Source: Atkinsonella hypoxylon
Lineage: Eukaryota; Ascomycota; Sordariomycetes; Hypocreales; Clavicipitaceae
Assembly (NCBI GenBank): GCA_000729835.1
Contig: JFHB01000009.1
Location: forward strand, 310,001 to 374,000
Direction of reading: 5' to 3'
DNA: 64,000 nt
Part shown: positions 45,674 through 56,601 of the stretch, in pieces
Layout: the number at the start of each line of letters is the position of its first letter
Position numbering within the stretch: the stretch's first letter is position 1
The notes under the pieces: generated by a model
Database searches by the model: none
What the model was told of the DNA's origin: nothing
The model's input: the letters and a program-made list of their open reading frames with translations, nothing else
Program-made: the position numbers and the translations under genes

Positions 45674-46214
45674 GATGCTGGTCTTGAAGGATGAAGATTG
45701 TAAGCTAGACTAAACAGTCAACAGTCCGATATTGGGGGCGTCAGTCCCTTATCTCTGCATAATTGGTGCACCCACCATTTAGCGAAAATAATAAATAATA
45801 CTCAAATGCCAGTCAAGCTTACAGAGCATGAAACCATACAAATTTTTTTTGTCGATAATTTTTTAATAGATCAGCTGTAGGTTTTTTTTTTCAGAGCTCA
45901 GGTATTTTTTTTGTACCCTGTGAGGAGGTTTATTTAGGCACAAATTAAAGCTTAATTTGCTTTTTTTGCCCCTTCGGTAACTAAAAAAACTCCCCTTAGC
46001 AACCCAAAAAAGCGATCGACAATTTTTTTTGTTGCACAAATTTTTATTTATCAGAGCCCTGACTGTCACAGATACATAAATCGCTGGTTTGCCCGTTCTG
46101 TACTTTGCAAATTTTTATAGTAAAAATTAGTATCATTTGTGAATGCAGACTAGGCTTACAACGAAATTTGTTATTATTATTTACCCGTTTTATATACCTC
46201 GTCCCATTATTTCC
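45674..46214. other. intergenic, T-tract-rich
   Basis: Between 45840 and 46050 the plus strand has at least seven T runs of six or more, separated by short unique segments; TCAGAGCTCAGG near 45891 and TCAGAGCCCTGAC near 46053 look like a diverged repeat pair. It may be a decayed element. No gene. Confidence 0.5.
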
Positions 46215-47201
46215 TTAATTCTTTTTAAGTTGCATTTCTCTTGCTCTCAGAGAGAGCCACAGGCTTCTGCTGCTACCGTGCAAAGTTGTTGTGATGCCAA
46301 GCCCAACGCCTTGCAGGAGGCCAACCAATTGTGAACGCAAGCCATCCATACCGCCTTGGATCTCACCGACCCAGTTCACGCCAGACTGATCAAAAACTTT
46401 GCCTTCGATCCGTCCGCCGACCAATAACAATTTCGCTAGGCCGTTCTGACATATGGGATCATGATATCCGGGGCTTGTTTTCCGCGTTGGTGCAGGAAAC
46501 TTCCCTGGTATAGGCGCCAGCACCGTAAGAGCAGCAGCAAGATGTGCAGGTGAGACCGCAGGTACAACAAGTGCTGCCAGAGGGCCTACCAGTAATGGCT
46601 TCAATTGTGCATATGCAGAATCGGGCGGAATATTGGGTTCTCTCACAATTTCGTATGCAACATCTGATAGATCGTGAAAAAATGCTTCAGTGTCTAAGTT
46701 TGCAACGCTGTCAGGCTTGTGGAATTCAACAATTCGCAACGCGACGCTCAACATATTGGTTCTCAGAACTTGAAGTTGCATATGAGACGAGAGCTGGTGA
46801 ATGGGAGAACCATCTGGTTGTGGAACAGCCTCAATCGCTTTCTTTAATTCTCTTCTGACAGCTGCCCACTCCACCGCTGTAATGTTGCTATGCTGGAAGA
46901 ACAAAATGAGCGGTGTTGTTCGCAGCATAGATGTATAGGTTCGAATTAACTGGCTCTTCCTGGTCTCGATTGGTCTTGCGCTTCGAGGTTGAGTCGTTAT
47001 GGGTGACACGGTATCAAGTTTCGCCAGATAGGGGTCATTTTTGCCAATATCCGTCCAGTTGGTCGCAAAAGAAGCTTCGCTACATCCAAGTCGTAGCTTA
47101 GATATATTTTGTCGCCGGGCTAGGAGCCGAAGGGATGGTCGCGCGACATTGGCCATAGCTTGGCCCATCTTAGGAGGTACCATTTGATAAAATGAACACA
47201 A
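46215..47201 (-). CDS. mrpl11: mitochondrial large-subunit ribosomal protein uL10m
   Basis: Protein of the mitochondrial large ribosomal subunit, uL10 family (yeast Mrpl11). Intronless, up to 328 residues. The N-terminal ~35 residues are basic and lack acidic residues (ARPSLRLLARRQNISKLR), consistent with a mitochondrial targeting sequence. The family region starts at RKSQLIRTYTSMLRTTPLIL with FFQHSNITAVEWAAVRREL, and later has LQVLRTNMLSVALRIVEFHK and AALVVPAVSPAHLAAALTVL. The C-terminus includes GRIEGKVFDQSGVNWVGEIQ. The start is uncertain: in-frame ATGs at 47201, 47183, 47168 and 47156 precede the targeting-like segment. It is divergent from rpt5 with about 405 bases between starts. Confidence 0.88.
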   Translation of the reverse strand: MCSFYQMVPPKMGQAMANVARPSLRLLARRQNISKLRLGCSEASFATNWTDIGKNDPYLAKLDTVSPITTQPRSARPIETRKSQLIRTYTSMLRTTPLILFFQHSNITAVEWAAVRRELKKAIEAVPQPDGSPIHQLSSHMQLQVLRTNMLSVALRIVEFHKPDSVANLDTEAFFHDLSDVAYEIVREPNIPPDSAYAQLKPLLVGPLAALVVPAVSPAHLAAALTVLAPIPGKFPAPTRKTSPGYHDPICQNGLAKLLLVGGRIEGKVFDQSGVNWVGEIQGGMDGLRSQLVGLLQGVGLGITTTLHGSSRSLWLSLRAREMQLKKN

Positions 47202-47606
47202 TCATCACTGTTCAAAACGAGACTTTAACCTAACACGTTGCTAAGTTCTTCTTTTGATCATGAGAGACATGTAATAGGAGAAAAACCCAAGCTCAGTCGG
47301 CCGACTAGTTTGGTCCGGTACCAAAGTTTTATGGATCCGGATCAACCAGCACCCGAGGATTCTATGACTAATATGCTAGAAACAAGTCTCAGACTGAATG
47401 ATTGATTGCGCACCGCACCTCCTGCCTAATGATTAATATAGGGCTCCTGAGGTTTCTTGTGCTTAACAACAAGCTTGCCCTTTCTTCGTCGCCTCCATAC
47501 TCAGCTTAACCGGTAATACTTCTTCGAAACCGAGATTTATTTATTTCCCCTACTTTCTACGTCCTCAAGCTCTCGCTTTTCTGCTTCATCGAGAAATTGA
47601 ATTACG
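47202..47606. promoter_or_regulatory. divergent promoter region of uL10m and rpt5
   Basis: 405 bases between two divergent start codons. I looked for a proteasome-associated element (GGTGGCAAA) and did not see one. Pyrimidine-rich stretches precede the rpt5 start. No individual site can be assigned. Confidence 0.4.
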
Positions 47607-49198
47607 ATGTCAACTCTTGAGGAACTCGACGATCTTGATCGCGGAAACAAGAATGATAAGAGACAAGATAATGGCACTGGCGAAGCCAAGAATGCTGGAG
47701 ACACTGATGATGAAATGAGAGACAAAGAAGACGACTCGGATGAGATCTTGGACGGCGAAATCCTGAGCCTCGGCACTCAAGATATCCTCACTCGAAAAAG
47801 ACTATTAGAGAACGATTCGAGAATCATGAAGAGCGAGCTGTCGCGGCTTTCACATGAGAAGGCTGCAATGGGCGAAAAAATCAAGGACAATATGGATAAA
47901 ATAGCAAACAACAGGTAATTCCTTCCAAGCATGATATTGGAGTGATCGAAAATCGTATATTTACCGTTCTCCAGACAACTCCCCTATTTGGTAGGCAATG
48001 TCGTTGAATTGCTGGACCTCGATCCCACTGCAGAGTCATCTGAAGAAGGCGCGAATATAGACTTAGATGCCACACGCGTTGGAAAATCTGCCGTCATCAA
48101 AACATCCACCCGCCAAACCATTTTCTTACCACTAATTGGATTGGTGGATTCCGACAAATTGAAGCCTGCTGACCTTATTGGTGTTAACAAAGACTCATAT
48201 CTTATTCTGGACACCTTACCGGCAGAATACGATAGTAGAGTCAAGGCAATGGAGGTTGACGAAAAGCCTACAGAGCAGTATACTGATGTAGGCGGACTTG
48301 ACAAGCAGATTGAAGAGCTAGTTGAGGCTATTGTGTGGCCCATGAAGGAAGCGGATAGGTTCAAAAAAATTGGTATCAAAGCCCCGAAAGGTACAAGATT
48401 TTGACTTTATCCCTTCTAACTGCGAGATGACTGATGACATCTCTCATTCATTATGCCATGGCAGTGCTGACATACTTCTAGGTGCTTTGATGTATGGACC
48501 ACCTGGTACAGGAAAGACGCTATTAGCAAGAGCCTGTGCAGCGCAGACGGACGCGACGTTTCTGAAACTAGCAGGTCCTCAGCTTGTTCAGATGTTCATT
48601 GGTGACGGCGCGAAGCTGGTCCGCGACTGTTTTGCACTGGCCAAGGAGAAAGCGCCCGCCATCATTTTCATTGATGAACTGGATGCCGTGGGCACAAAAA
48701 GATTTGACAGCGAGAAAAGCGGCGATCGTGAGGTGCAAAGGACTATGCTCGAACTTCTCAACCAGTTGGATGGGTTTGCCTCTGACGATCGCATCAAAGT
48801 GCTCGCTGCAACTAATCGTGTCGATGTACTCGACCCCGCTCTTCTTCGATCTGGACGACTTGACCGAAAGATAGAATTTCCCTTACCCAACGAAGAGGCC
48901 CGGGCCCAGATTCTCAAAATCCACTCTAGAAAGATGAGGGTCGATCCAGGTGTCAACTGGGGAGAACTTGCGAGAAGCACGGACGAGTTTGGTGGAGCTA
49001 TGTTGAAGGCGGTTTGTGTCGAAGCAGGCATGATAGCCTTGCGATCTGGCAAGAACAAAATTGGCCATGAGCATTACGTTGACGCTATAGCCGAGGTACA
49101 GGCCAAGAAGAAAGACGTAAGTTGTCAAGCCCTATCTTCATCCTCTCTTCCTATTGAAGCTAACATACGAGATGCAGACTGTGAACTTCTATGCTTAG
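47607..49198 (+). CDS. rpt5: 26S proteasome regulatory ATPase RPT5
   Basis: AAA+ ATPase of the 19S base that unfolds substrates and opens the 20S gate. Exons 47607-47914, 47975-48390, 48482-49116 and 49178-49198 give 459 residues. An acidic N-terminus and coiled coil (KSELSRLSHEKAAMGEKIKD) are followed by the OB domain, with LPYLVGNVVELLDLDP and STRQTIFLPLIGLVDSDKLK. The AAA domain has Walker A GPPGTGKT (~246-253), Walker B AIIFIDELDA, the second region of homology ATNRVDVLDPALLRSGRLDR, and Rpt5-typical AEVQAKKKD. The final 21-base exon encodes TVNFYA plus stop, supplying the HbYX-type tail (F-Y-A) that docks into the 20S alpha ring. Homology is very high and the assignment to Rpt5 rather than other RPT subunits rests on the N-terminus and tail. 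Confidence 0.97.
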
Positions 49199-50551
49199 AT
49201 AAGTGGTTGTGACAAATTGACACTGGGCGTTATTCCTGACTACACCGTGTCACGGCCCTCGCGACTCTGTTCATCAATCAAAATCATCGCTTGCGCATAA
49301 AGAAACTTTGTATCATTATATCATCAGTTTTATTTGTGATCATCTACTTTTGCACTTCAGTGCACTAGCAGTTCGGAGTGGACTATCTGCAGATATAGTA
49401 CTCAAACTAGCTGTAAAAAGATTTCATTGAAATGCCATTGACGGCAACACTTCTCTTGTAACCAGACAAAAAAAGAAAGCACGAGCAAAAGCTGACCAGT
49501 AATCTTGGATCTAATTGGTCCGGAGAGTTTGCTCCCTCCAGGTTATAAGTATAAAAATGCATCGCTGTGGATGTACTTGCATTTTAAAGCTCAGAAAGCC
49601 ACTGATTGGACCATCTCGTCATCTACGTCACTGTGGCGGAAGCTCTACCTAGGTAGGTAAGGGGCGGGAGGGGTAGGTGGTGTGGGCGGCGAAATTGTGC
49701 TAGTCGTGTTCCTCCTAGGTACCTGCCTAGGTACCCTTCGCGCACCAACCCGGCGTCCTTTCCTAGTGACAGCTTGTAAGGGCAAGAGCTCTTGTATGAC
49801 AGTACGGACACAATGATTGAACTCCACACAAGAATTACGAACCGCCATACAATCCATGACGGGCTGGTCAGTGTCTCCAAGTATTGGGTTGGCGCGCGAT
49901 TGGGTACCTGAGTTGTTCTACTCACCGCAACGGTTGTAGTGAATATCTTGAAATGGGAGCAGGAGCATTGCTACAGAACAACAAACAAGTTTTAGTGAAG
50001 CTTGTTCATTGCTGCCTCCGACAGAGATGCACAAAAGACTTCGCGTGATGGTAGTGAAAATGATCCTATCTGCGACATGCCTATCTACCTCTAGGTTGAA
50101 GTTCAGTTATCGAAGCATTGCTCCTTACTCCGTCCGTCAGAGTAGCGTAACGGCGACGTTATAGTGCTCGACGCGTGGAAAGCAACTAGAAAGGTACTCC
50201 GATCTACTCCATACGTGCTCAGAAATCCCCGTGGTTTGATCGAGCATTCGAGCGCTAGTATAAGTACTTCTGATACACAGACACCCCTACACCCCTGCTC
50301 GGGCACCTGCAGAAACATGGCTTAAGCTACATGGTGACGTGATAGACACGCCAGTGTATTATTCATACTCCGTAGTTCGTGTAAATAGCACCTTACACAA
50401 CAACTTGATTCCTTTTAGGCCATCAACCATCCTTAAACCTATCACATTTCCAACCCAAATACAATTTTCTACCTTTGAAATCTCTGAACAGGCCAGCAAG
50501 CTACTTACTGTATAAGGCACTTGAACTCGTCCCCAGCTCGATTTGCGCATA
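49199..50551. other. intergenic between rpt5 and the ISH1/MSC1 gene
   Basis: Contains CCTAGGTA-type clusters at 49647-49662 and 49711-49737. Open frames on the minus strand around 49623-49925 are low-complexity and not called. About 1.35 kb with no other signal. Confidence 0.5.
49711..49737. repeat. CCTAGGTA-type intergenic repeat
   Basis: CCTAGGTACCTGCCTAGGTA, two palindromic units; a third unit lies at 49647-49662. Confidence 0.6.
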
Positions 50552-52479
50552 ATGAAGTACTTAAGCCTTGCCCTTGCGGCTAGCTTGGCCATATCTAGTG
50601 CTGCAGCAAGTAGCTGGTTCCCTGGAACTAAAGTAGGTTCGTACTACTTCTGTCCTCGATCTCAGCCAATATGAAATGTTCGCTCCTTTTAAAGACCTCA
50701 ATTTCTGATGCTCACAGTGTACAATAAATGGCACCAAACTGAACTTGAGCGCTGGCTTTCGGATCATGACATTCCATATCCAAAGGCATCTGATCGCAAG
50801 GATTTGGAGGCTTTGGTGGGCAAGCATTGGAATGATGTCATCATTCAGCCATACAATCGCTGGGATACTGCCCAGCTGAGCCGATACTTGCGAGATAAGG
50901 GACAAGACATCCAAGCGGCCGCCGAGGACTCCAAGGACAGTCTCATCGCACAAGTCAAAACCAACTGGTATGAAAATGAGGAAGCCGCCCAACAGGGGTG
51001 GTCAAATGTCAAGGACTGGATTCTAGACACCTGGTCTGACAGTCAGTTGAAGGCATTTTGCGACAAGCAAGGGATCCCAGGTACGCTAAACACTATCTCA
51101 TTTATTTGTTTTCGCTTTGAAAATATCAGATAGCCCGCGTTCTTCCATGAGGTCGTACACAGGAGGGATGGGAACGACACAGTCATGCACAACATCTCGA
51201 AGGATTCATCAATCAGCATATTCCTGAGTACAGAGTGTTGAGACAAATTCATGTTCGTCACTATGCTTATAGGTGCTAATTAATCTCGACGCTCGATACA
51301 GTGCCGCAACCACGTCAAAGGGATACTATATTGCAAAAGGCTCGTATCGGATACGAAACGGCTGCCAAAAAAGCAGGCGAAACAGCGGCATATCCTGGCA
51401 ACTGGCTTTACCAGACCTGGAGTGAATCGGATTTCAAAGCTTGGCTGGATAAGTTTGGTATTCCCGTCCCGCAACCAACGACACGGGACAAATTGATTGC
51501 TGCTGTCCGCCGCAATTCTCGGTTGGGGTACCTCAAAACCCAGCAGGAAGCAAAAAGCGCTAGCGCCAGCGCCAAAGCCGCTTACGCCAGTCTTACTGAC
51601 AGTATCATTGATGCTTGGGGTCAGTCTCAACTAAAAGAATTTTGCGACAAAAACAACATTCCTATCCCGCAGGGCACAAAAGAAAATGAGCTAAGAGCCC
51701 TGGTGCGTAAACAAAGAGCAAGTCTGTTGGGAGACAATATCCAAGCTAAGGCTAGCTCTGCATTTGGAGCTGCTACCTCTAACGCCAAAAATGAGTACGC
51801 TAAGGCGACCGACAGCGCTTATCTCGCAGCAGAGGATGCCTTCAATCGAGCAACAAATACCTGGTCAGAAAGTCGACTGAAGGCATATTTAGATGCTCGC
51901 GGAATTCCTGTGCCTCAAGGCTCAAATGTGGACAGCTTACGCGCTATTGTGCGTAAGCACGCACACAAAGCGGCCTCAGGCTGGCAAGCATGGACGTTCG
52001 ATGATCTCAGCTACGATAATCTGAAGGCATATCTCTCAAGGTATGGCGACGCTGCCGCTCAAAAAGCAGCGCAGGAAAAAGACGCTACCAGGGAAGAGCT
52101 TGCCAGTGCTGCTTCGTCAGCTTACTCGTCAGCTTTCACCGCTGGTGGAGCCCAGTTTGCTTCTATCACCAGTTACCTTGCCTCTGCTACTGCGTCGGCT
52201 CAGAAAAAGGCGTTTGAATCGTGGACACAATCTGAACTCAAGGCGTACCTAGATAGCTATGGTGTACCTGTTCCTCAAGGCTCCAAGCTCGAAGAATTAC
52301 GAGCACTTGCCCGCCAGCAATCGACGTACTTCAGGTATGGAACAACGTCACCATCGGAAACCATGTTTGCGAAGCTGGGTGCTGCAGCTACTCGGGGATG
52401 GGGATGGGCTGTAAGGCAATTGAAGCTTGGGGGTGAAGCCGCACAACAGAAAGCCAGAGAAGTTGAGAAGGAACTTTAA
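50552..52479 (+). CDS. ISH1/MSC1-type repeat protein
   Basis: Related to S. pombe Ish1 (nuclear envelope, stress) and yeast Msc1 (meiotic sister-chromatid recombination). Exons 50552-50636, 50718-51080 and 51302-52479 give 541 residues. An N-terminal signal peptide is clear (MKYLSLALAASLAISSAAAS). About eight Ish1 repeats of ~55 residues follow, each with a W(S/T)..(D/S)LK.(Y/F)(L/C)D core and a VPQ element. Examples are TWSDSQLKAFCDKQGIP, TWSESDFKAWLDKFGIPVPQ, AWGQSQLKEFCDKNNIPIPQ, TWSESRLKAYLDARGIPVPQ and SWTQSELKAYLDSYGVPVPQ. The regions between repeats are Ala/Ser-rich. The signal peptide suggests ER or nuclear-envelope lumen. The second intron (221 bases) is unusually long for this window. 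Confidence 0.92.
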
Positions 52480-53067
52480 GAAACTTAAATTGCGTGTTTG
52501 GTTCGAGGGCCGTAATCAGCCCGATCGCAATACTGAGCGAACGGAAGTTGCACAGTCAGATAAAAATCGCACCATGCGTTTTGGCCTAGGTAGGACCCGC
52601 ATGCTTAGCTTTATTTTCAATCTCGTAGTTTGTTGGGCAGGAAAACAGTTTGTAAAGTGGGAGGATCAACTATACTCCCCGTCCCCCAGTAAAGTAATTT
52701 TCAAAGGTTAAACGGCGCTGCATGTTCTATTCAAGTGGTCTAAATTGAGATTTGTCCTTGTTTCTCATTGTCCTTCCTCAATAGATGTCACTGCAACGAT
52801 TTGGAAACTTACGGAAACTTACGGCATGATCGTCCAAGAGCCAAATGCTAGAAACGTAGATTTTCCAAGTGTAGAATAGCGGCAAATCAACATACCCTGA
52901 TACGATAATTTCAAATTGTTTGTGTCGTGACATGACAACAGTTTTTGCAGACATGCTGTTATTCAGGGTTGTCAGCCAAGTTTGTGCAAATATTGCTGAG
53001 ATATTACTCGGTTTCAGCTTGGCTTGAGAGAGGATTGGGCTATATTTCGTGCTAAACTCTACCTGGT
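52480..53067. other. convergent intergenic region
   Basis: 3' flanks of the ISH1/MSC1 gene and erb1. No supported coding or repeat feature. Confidence 0.5.
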
Positions 53068-55348
53068 CTAAGTCCAAAATCTACATGTTCCGTCCGCACC
53101 AGCACTTACGCACCATGGATGTCGAGGATGCCAATCAATGTCCATGACACCCAGTTTGCTTACAACAGAATGACCTTTGAGTATCTTCACTGGCACAATT
53201 GTGGCGTTTTCCATTAAGTCGCTGACCACTTTGCCATGGAAAATCTGCAAAGTGCCATCGTCACTGGCATCTGCAAAGAGAGGGAGCCCCTTATGATATT
53301 TGACTGCACGGATGGCTTCTGAATGAAATCTCATTGTCTTATATGGCCTAGTAGACAGGTCCATGTCATGCCATAGCAAGCGGCGATCATATGATCCGAC
53401 GATAAGATTATCACCACCGGGATGGACGTCCAAAGAGGATATCCATCGAGCCCCTGGTTGCAAAACCTTCATGAGCTCCTGCTTTTGCAAGTCATAACAA
53501 CGTATCATTCGTTGTGTTGCAACGAAGAACACAGGCCGAGAAGGATGGAACTGGGCTGTTTGCGCGAGGCCGGGCAAGCGACGGAACGGTATTTGACTCA
53601 AGTGTCTGGATAATGTATGGATTGCCACGGAGCTTCGCTGCCCTGTTGGAGACACGGAACAGATGAAGTCACCGCGTCTGTGCCAGTCCAAAGTCTTGAT
53701 AGTGGCTCTAACAGTGGCCTTTAGCAGAACACCATTCGCCTCGAGCTTCGATCCGGGCCGTGACCACTTGCAAAAGTTCTCCTTCAATGTGGAAGTAGTG
53801 GAGCTTGCAGCATATCCGAAACCAACATCTAAAATGGTACGGCTGGACTTGTTAACCGCGTCACTGCAAATCGGAGGCACCATGAAAAACAAATCTTCTC
53901 CACTGGCAGCAGCGAGTATGAACGTGTCGGGATTCGGCCGCCATCTGACGACATTAACAGCCTCCTCCGCACTGAGTTTGACCATCCATTCTTGGTGTCC
54001 ATTAATGGCCCAAACCCGCACAGTGCCGTCGTCGCCCCCAGAAGCCAGCCATTCTCCATCCGGGCTAAAAGAAACTGACCGTACTCGACCTTTGTGACTC
54101 TTAAAAATGGCCTGGCACATGGTTGGGAAGGGTTTGAGTTCTTCGGGTTTCGGAAGTTGTATTAATAACGAGTTCGGATCGATATTCAGCCTGTGTTTTC
54201 GAACCCTTGGTGCCAAGTAAAGATCTAAACATCTTTCAAACCGTTCTTTGACCAATTGACCATATCCAGGAACCTTGCGCAGAGAATCGAACTTAGCTGG
54301 AAGATAGTCCTTCTCCCTTTCTTCGGGATCAGTCTCCTCCCAAGCTTTTCTCTCATCTGCTGTGGGTAGGTACTCCTGAGAGGGGTTGTAACTCAAGTCA
54401 AATCCTGGAGGTGCTAATTTCGGGGCCGGTATGTTCATCATATGAGGATCTCTAGGCTCTTCATTTGCCCAAATGTCGTAATGCGTTTCCTCTTCTTCCT
54501 GTACCTCCTGGTTCTTCATATCAGGGTTCTTGTGAGGAAGAATACGACCATCTTTAATGGCACGGACAAGTTGGGCGATTCTCTTAGCCTCGTGCTTGGA
54601 GGGGACAAATCTTCGTTTCGGCTCAGGAGCAGCGCTCAGAGGCATCGTCTCTTCGATGCCTGTAAAGTATGGAACCATGTCCTGTACACAATATTCAGCC
54701 ATCCGACAACATCCACATGATTTTCGCGTATGCTATCAGCAAAACAATCCATACCGGATAAAGATCATGATCTTGTTTAGGAACCTCGCCCATCTGAAGT
54801 CGACGAAGGAGCTCTAAATCATATTGACTAAGGCTGAGGGGCATGCCTGTCTCGAGGTCCGTTAAGCCAGTCCAACCTTTTGGCAACTCTATGCTGTCCA
54901 GCAAGGCATCGAGAGCCTCTCCAGTGGCAGGGCGCATAATTTTCTTGCCATTGATATCGTATCCGATATGTGGGTAGGAGTCGTAAAATGACAAAGAAAT
55001 GTTGCCAATAGTATTCACAGGGCCTTGGGCGTCACTGTCGTCACTGTCGTATATGGGGTCGATCTCCTCATACTCGTATCGCTCCCCGCCATTGGCATCC
55101 CGGACCACACGAGCAGGAATTTCGGTGACTTCTTCGTCGGCTTCTTGGAATGGTTCCATTTTCAGTTCGTTCGCGCTCTCATCTGTATCAGAGCTAAGGA
55201 GATCTTCGGATTCGGTGTTCTCGACGTCTGAATCATCATCGTTCTCTGAGAAGGCTCCTTCCAGCATTGCCCCGTCAAAGTCGTTGTCCGAGACGGCATC
55301 GTCCTCTAAAGGGTCTTTCCTCTTCCGCGATTCCCTAGAAGATGCCAT
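53068..55348 (-). CDS. erb1: ribosome biogenesis protein ERB1 (BOP1)
   Basis: Nucleolar protein of the NOP7 (PeBoW) complex with NOP7 and YTM1, needed for 60S maturation and 27S pre-rRNA processing. Exons 55348-54755 and 54681-53068 give 735 residues. The N-terminus is acidic (DDDSDVENTESEDLLSSDTD). The BOP1 N-terminal domain includes YDSYPHIGYDINGKKIMRP and DLELLRRLQMGEVPKQDHDL. Across the intron, DMVPYFTGIEETMPLSAAPE is joined to a Pro at the exon end (DLYP|DMVPYF), matching the family. Seven WD40 repeats follow from GRVRSVSFSPDGEWLASGGD to the last blade ending SAGADGTCRFWT. The apparent donor GTAAGT near the end is inside the last WD repeat and is not used in this model. Confidence 0.95.
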
Positions 55349-55748
55349 AGCAAAATATTGCTAGAGAGCCTCGCTTTAAGGGCCTTCTTGGTTGTGTATC
55401 AAACAATCGGTGGTGCCGTTGATCAGCAGGTGGCTGTTTCGGGGAGTACTATAAAATTATCTATCACAACTTTTTTTTAAGCCTTGTCTTATCAGTGCCA
55501 CGCTCCACTTTTTTTGGTCCTCGATTTCTCTCACCCACCACTTTTGCGCTAAGACGCGCACGGTTGACGTGACCTGTCAAAGCTCTAATGTAGTTAATGC
55601 CTAGCTGGGTCGCGGTCGCAACAACCAGCTGGGCTGGTGAACGACATCAATAGCACGACTTTTACCGAGAATTTCAGTATAACTCGCGGTCGTTCTCAAT
55701 CTATCATCACATGTCCTCCGCAACCGCCTTGGCTCAAACTTCCTCAGC
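55349..55748. promoter_or_regulatory. divergent promoter region of erb1 and the DUF4870-like gene
   Basis: 400 bases between divergent starts. Contains an internal T8 run and several CT-rich stretches. No specific factor site can be assigned. Confidence 0.4.
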
Positions 55749-56485
55749 ATGGACTTTGCGCCGTACCAATACTCCACCCCCGAGAACTTGCGCGTCGCCT
55801 CACCTGAATATAATACGTCTTCACCTCGACAATCTTTCGAAGCCGGTAACGGGCGCTCCTTTTCTCCAGCCAATACTCGCAGTCTACCGCCACTGCAACA
55901 TCCTCAACCACAGCGCTCATGGGCGAGTTTTGAGGGACAGTCAAGTCGGTGGCAGGGCACAGTTGGCGAGCAAGGAAATATAACTGAGATATACCCGGCA
56001 GCGGAAATCAGCGAATTCGACACTAGTACAGGTCTAAGGCTTGATTACGAAGCATGCTTGGCTTATCTACTTTTTCCTCCACTAGGCTCCATCATCCTGT
56101 TGATCCTGGAGCGAAACAGTGACTACGTTCGGTAAGAATACCCAGTTACGGTGGTAAGCCGCTCTAGGCTGTCAATACCAGTACATATCAGCTTGTCCTT
56201 ATTGACAATCTGCAGGTTCCACGCATGGCAATCATCGCTCTTGTTCGCCTCGATGCTTGTTGTTCATCTTTTGTTCTCATGGTCAACCTTTATCAGTTGG
56301 CTTCTTCTAGTTAGTGATTTGGTCCTCGTTATTTTCCTTGTCCTGCGAACATACCAAGACGCCGAGGTTTTAGACAGGTACGCAAAAGCCATATGGGATC
56401 TTTCTTTTTGCCACGCTAACGCTGATGTAGATACGAAGTCCCCATTTTCGGAAGAATAGCCAGTCGTATACTTGACGATGAATAG
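55749..56485 (+). CDS. DUF4870/UPF0132-like small membrane protein
   Basis: Exons 55749-56131, 56216-56377 and 56431-56485 give 199 residues. The first ~95 residues are polar and low-complexity. Three hydrophobic segments follow: CLAYLLFPPLGSIILLILE, SSLLFASMLVVHLLFSWSTF and SWLLLVSDLVLVIFLVL. The motif DYVRFHAWQSSLLFA, spanning intron 1, is typical of the DUF4870 family, and the C-terminus YEVPIFGRIASRILDDE matches what I recall of ascomycete homologues. Location in a cell membrane is inferred from the helices; no catalytic residues are visible and no function is established. Confidence 0.85.
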
Positions 56486-56601
56486 TTCAATTCAAGGAAT
56501 GACCAACTCAAGTATTAGTTTTCAATTTGAGCGAACTTCTATTGTTTGACTTCCAATGTGCATATGAGCCAGCATGAGCCTCCTTGCAATGATGCTCTTT
56601 C

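Noticed and set aside
53100..53110. GTAAGT-like donor near the end of erb1
   Set aside because: The reading frame through it completes the final WD40 blade (SAGADGTCRFWT) as in homologues, so it is coding.
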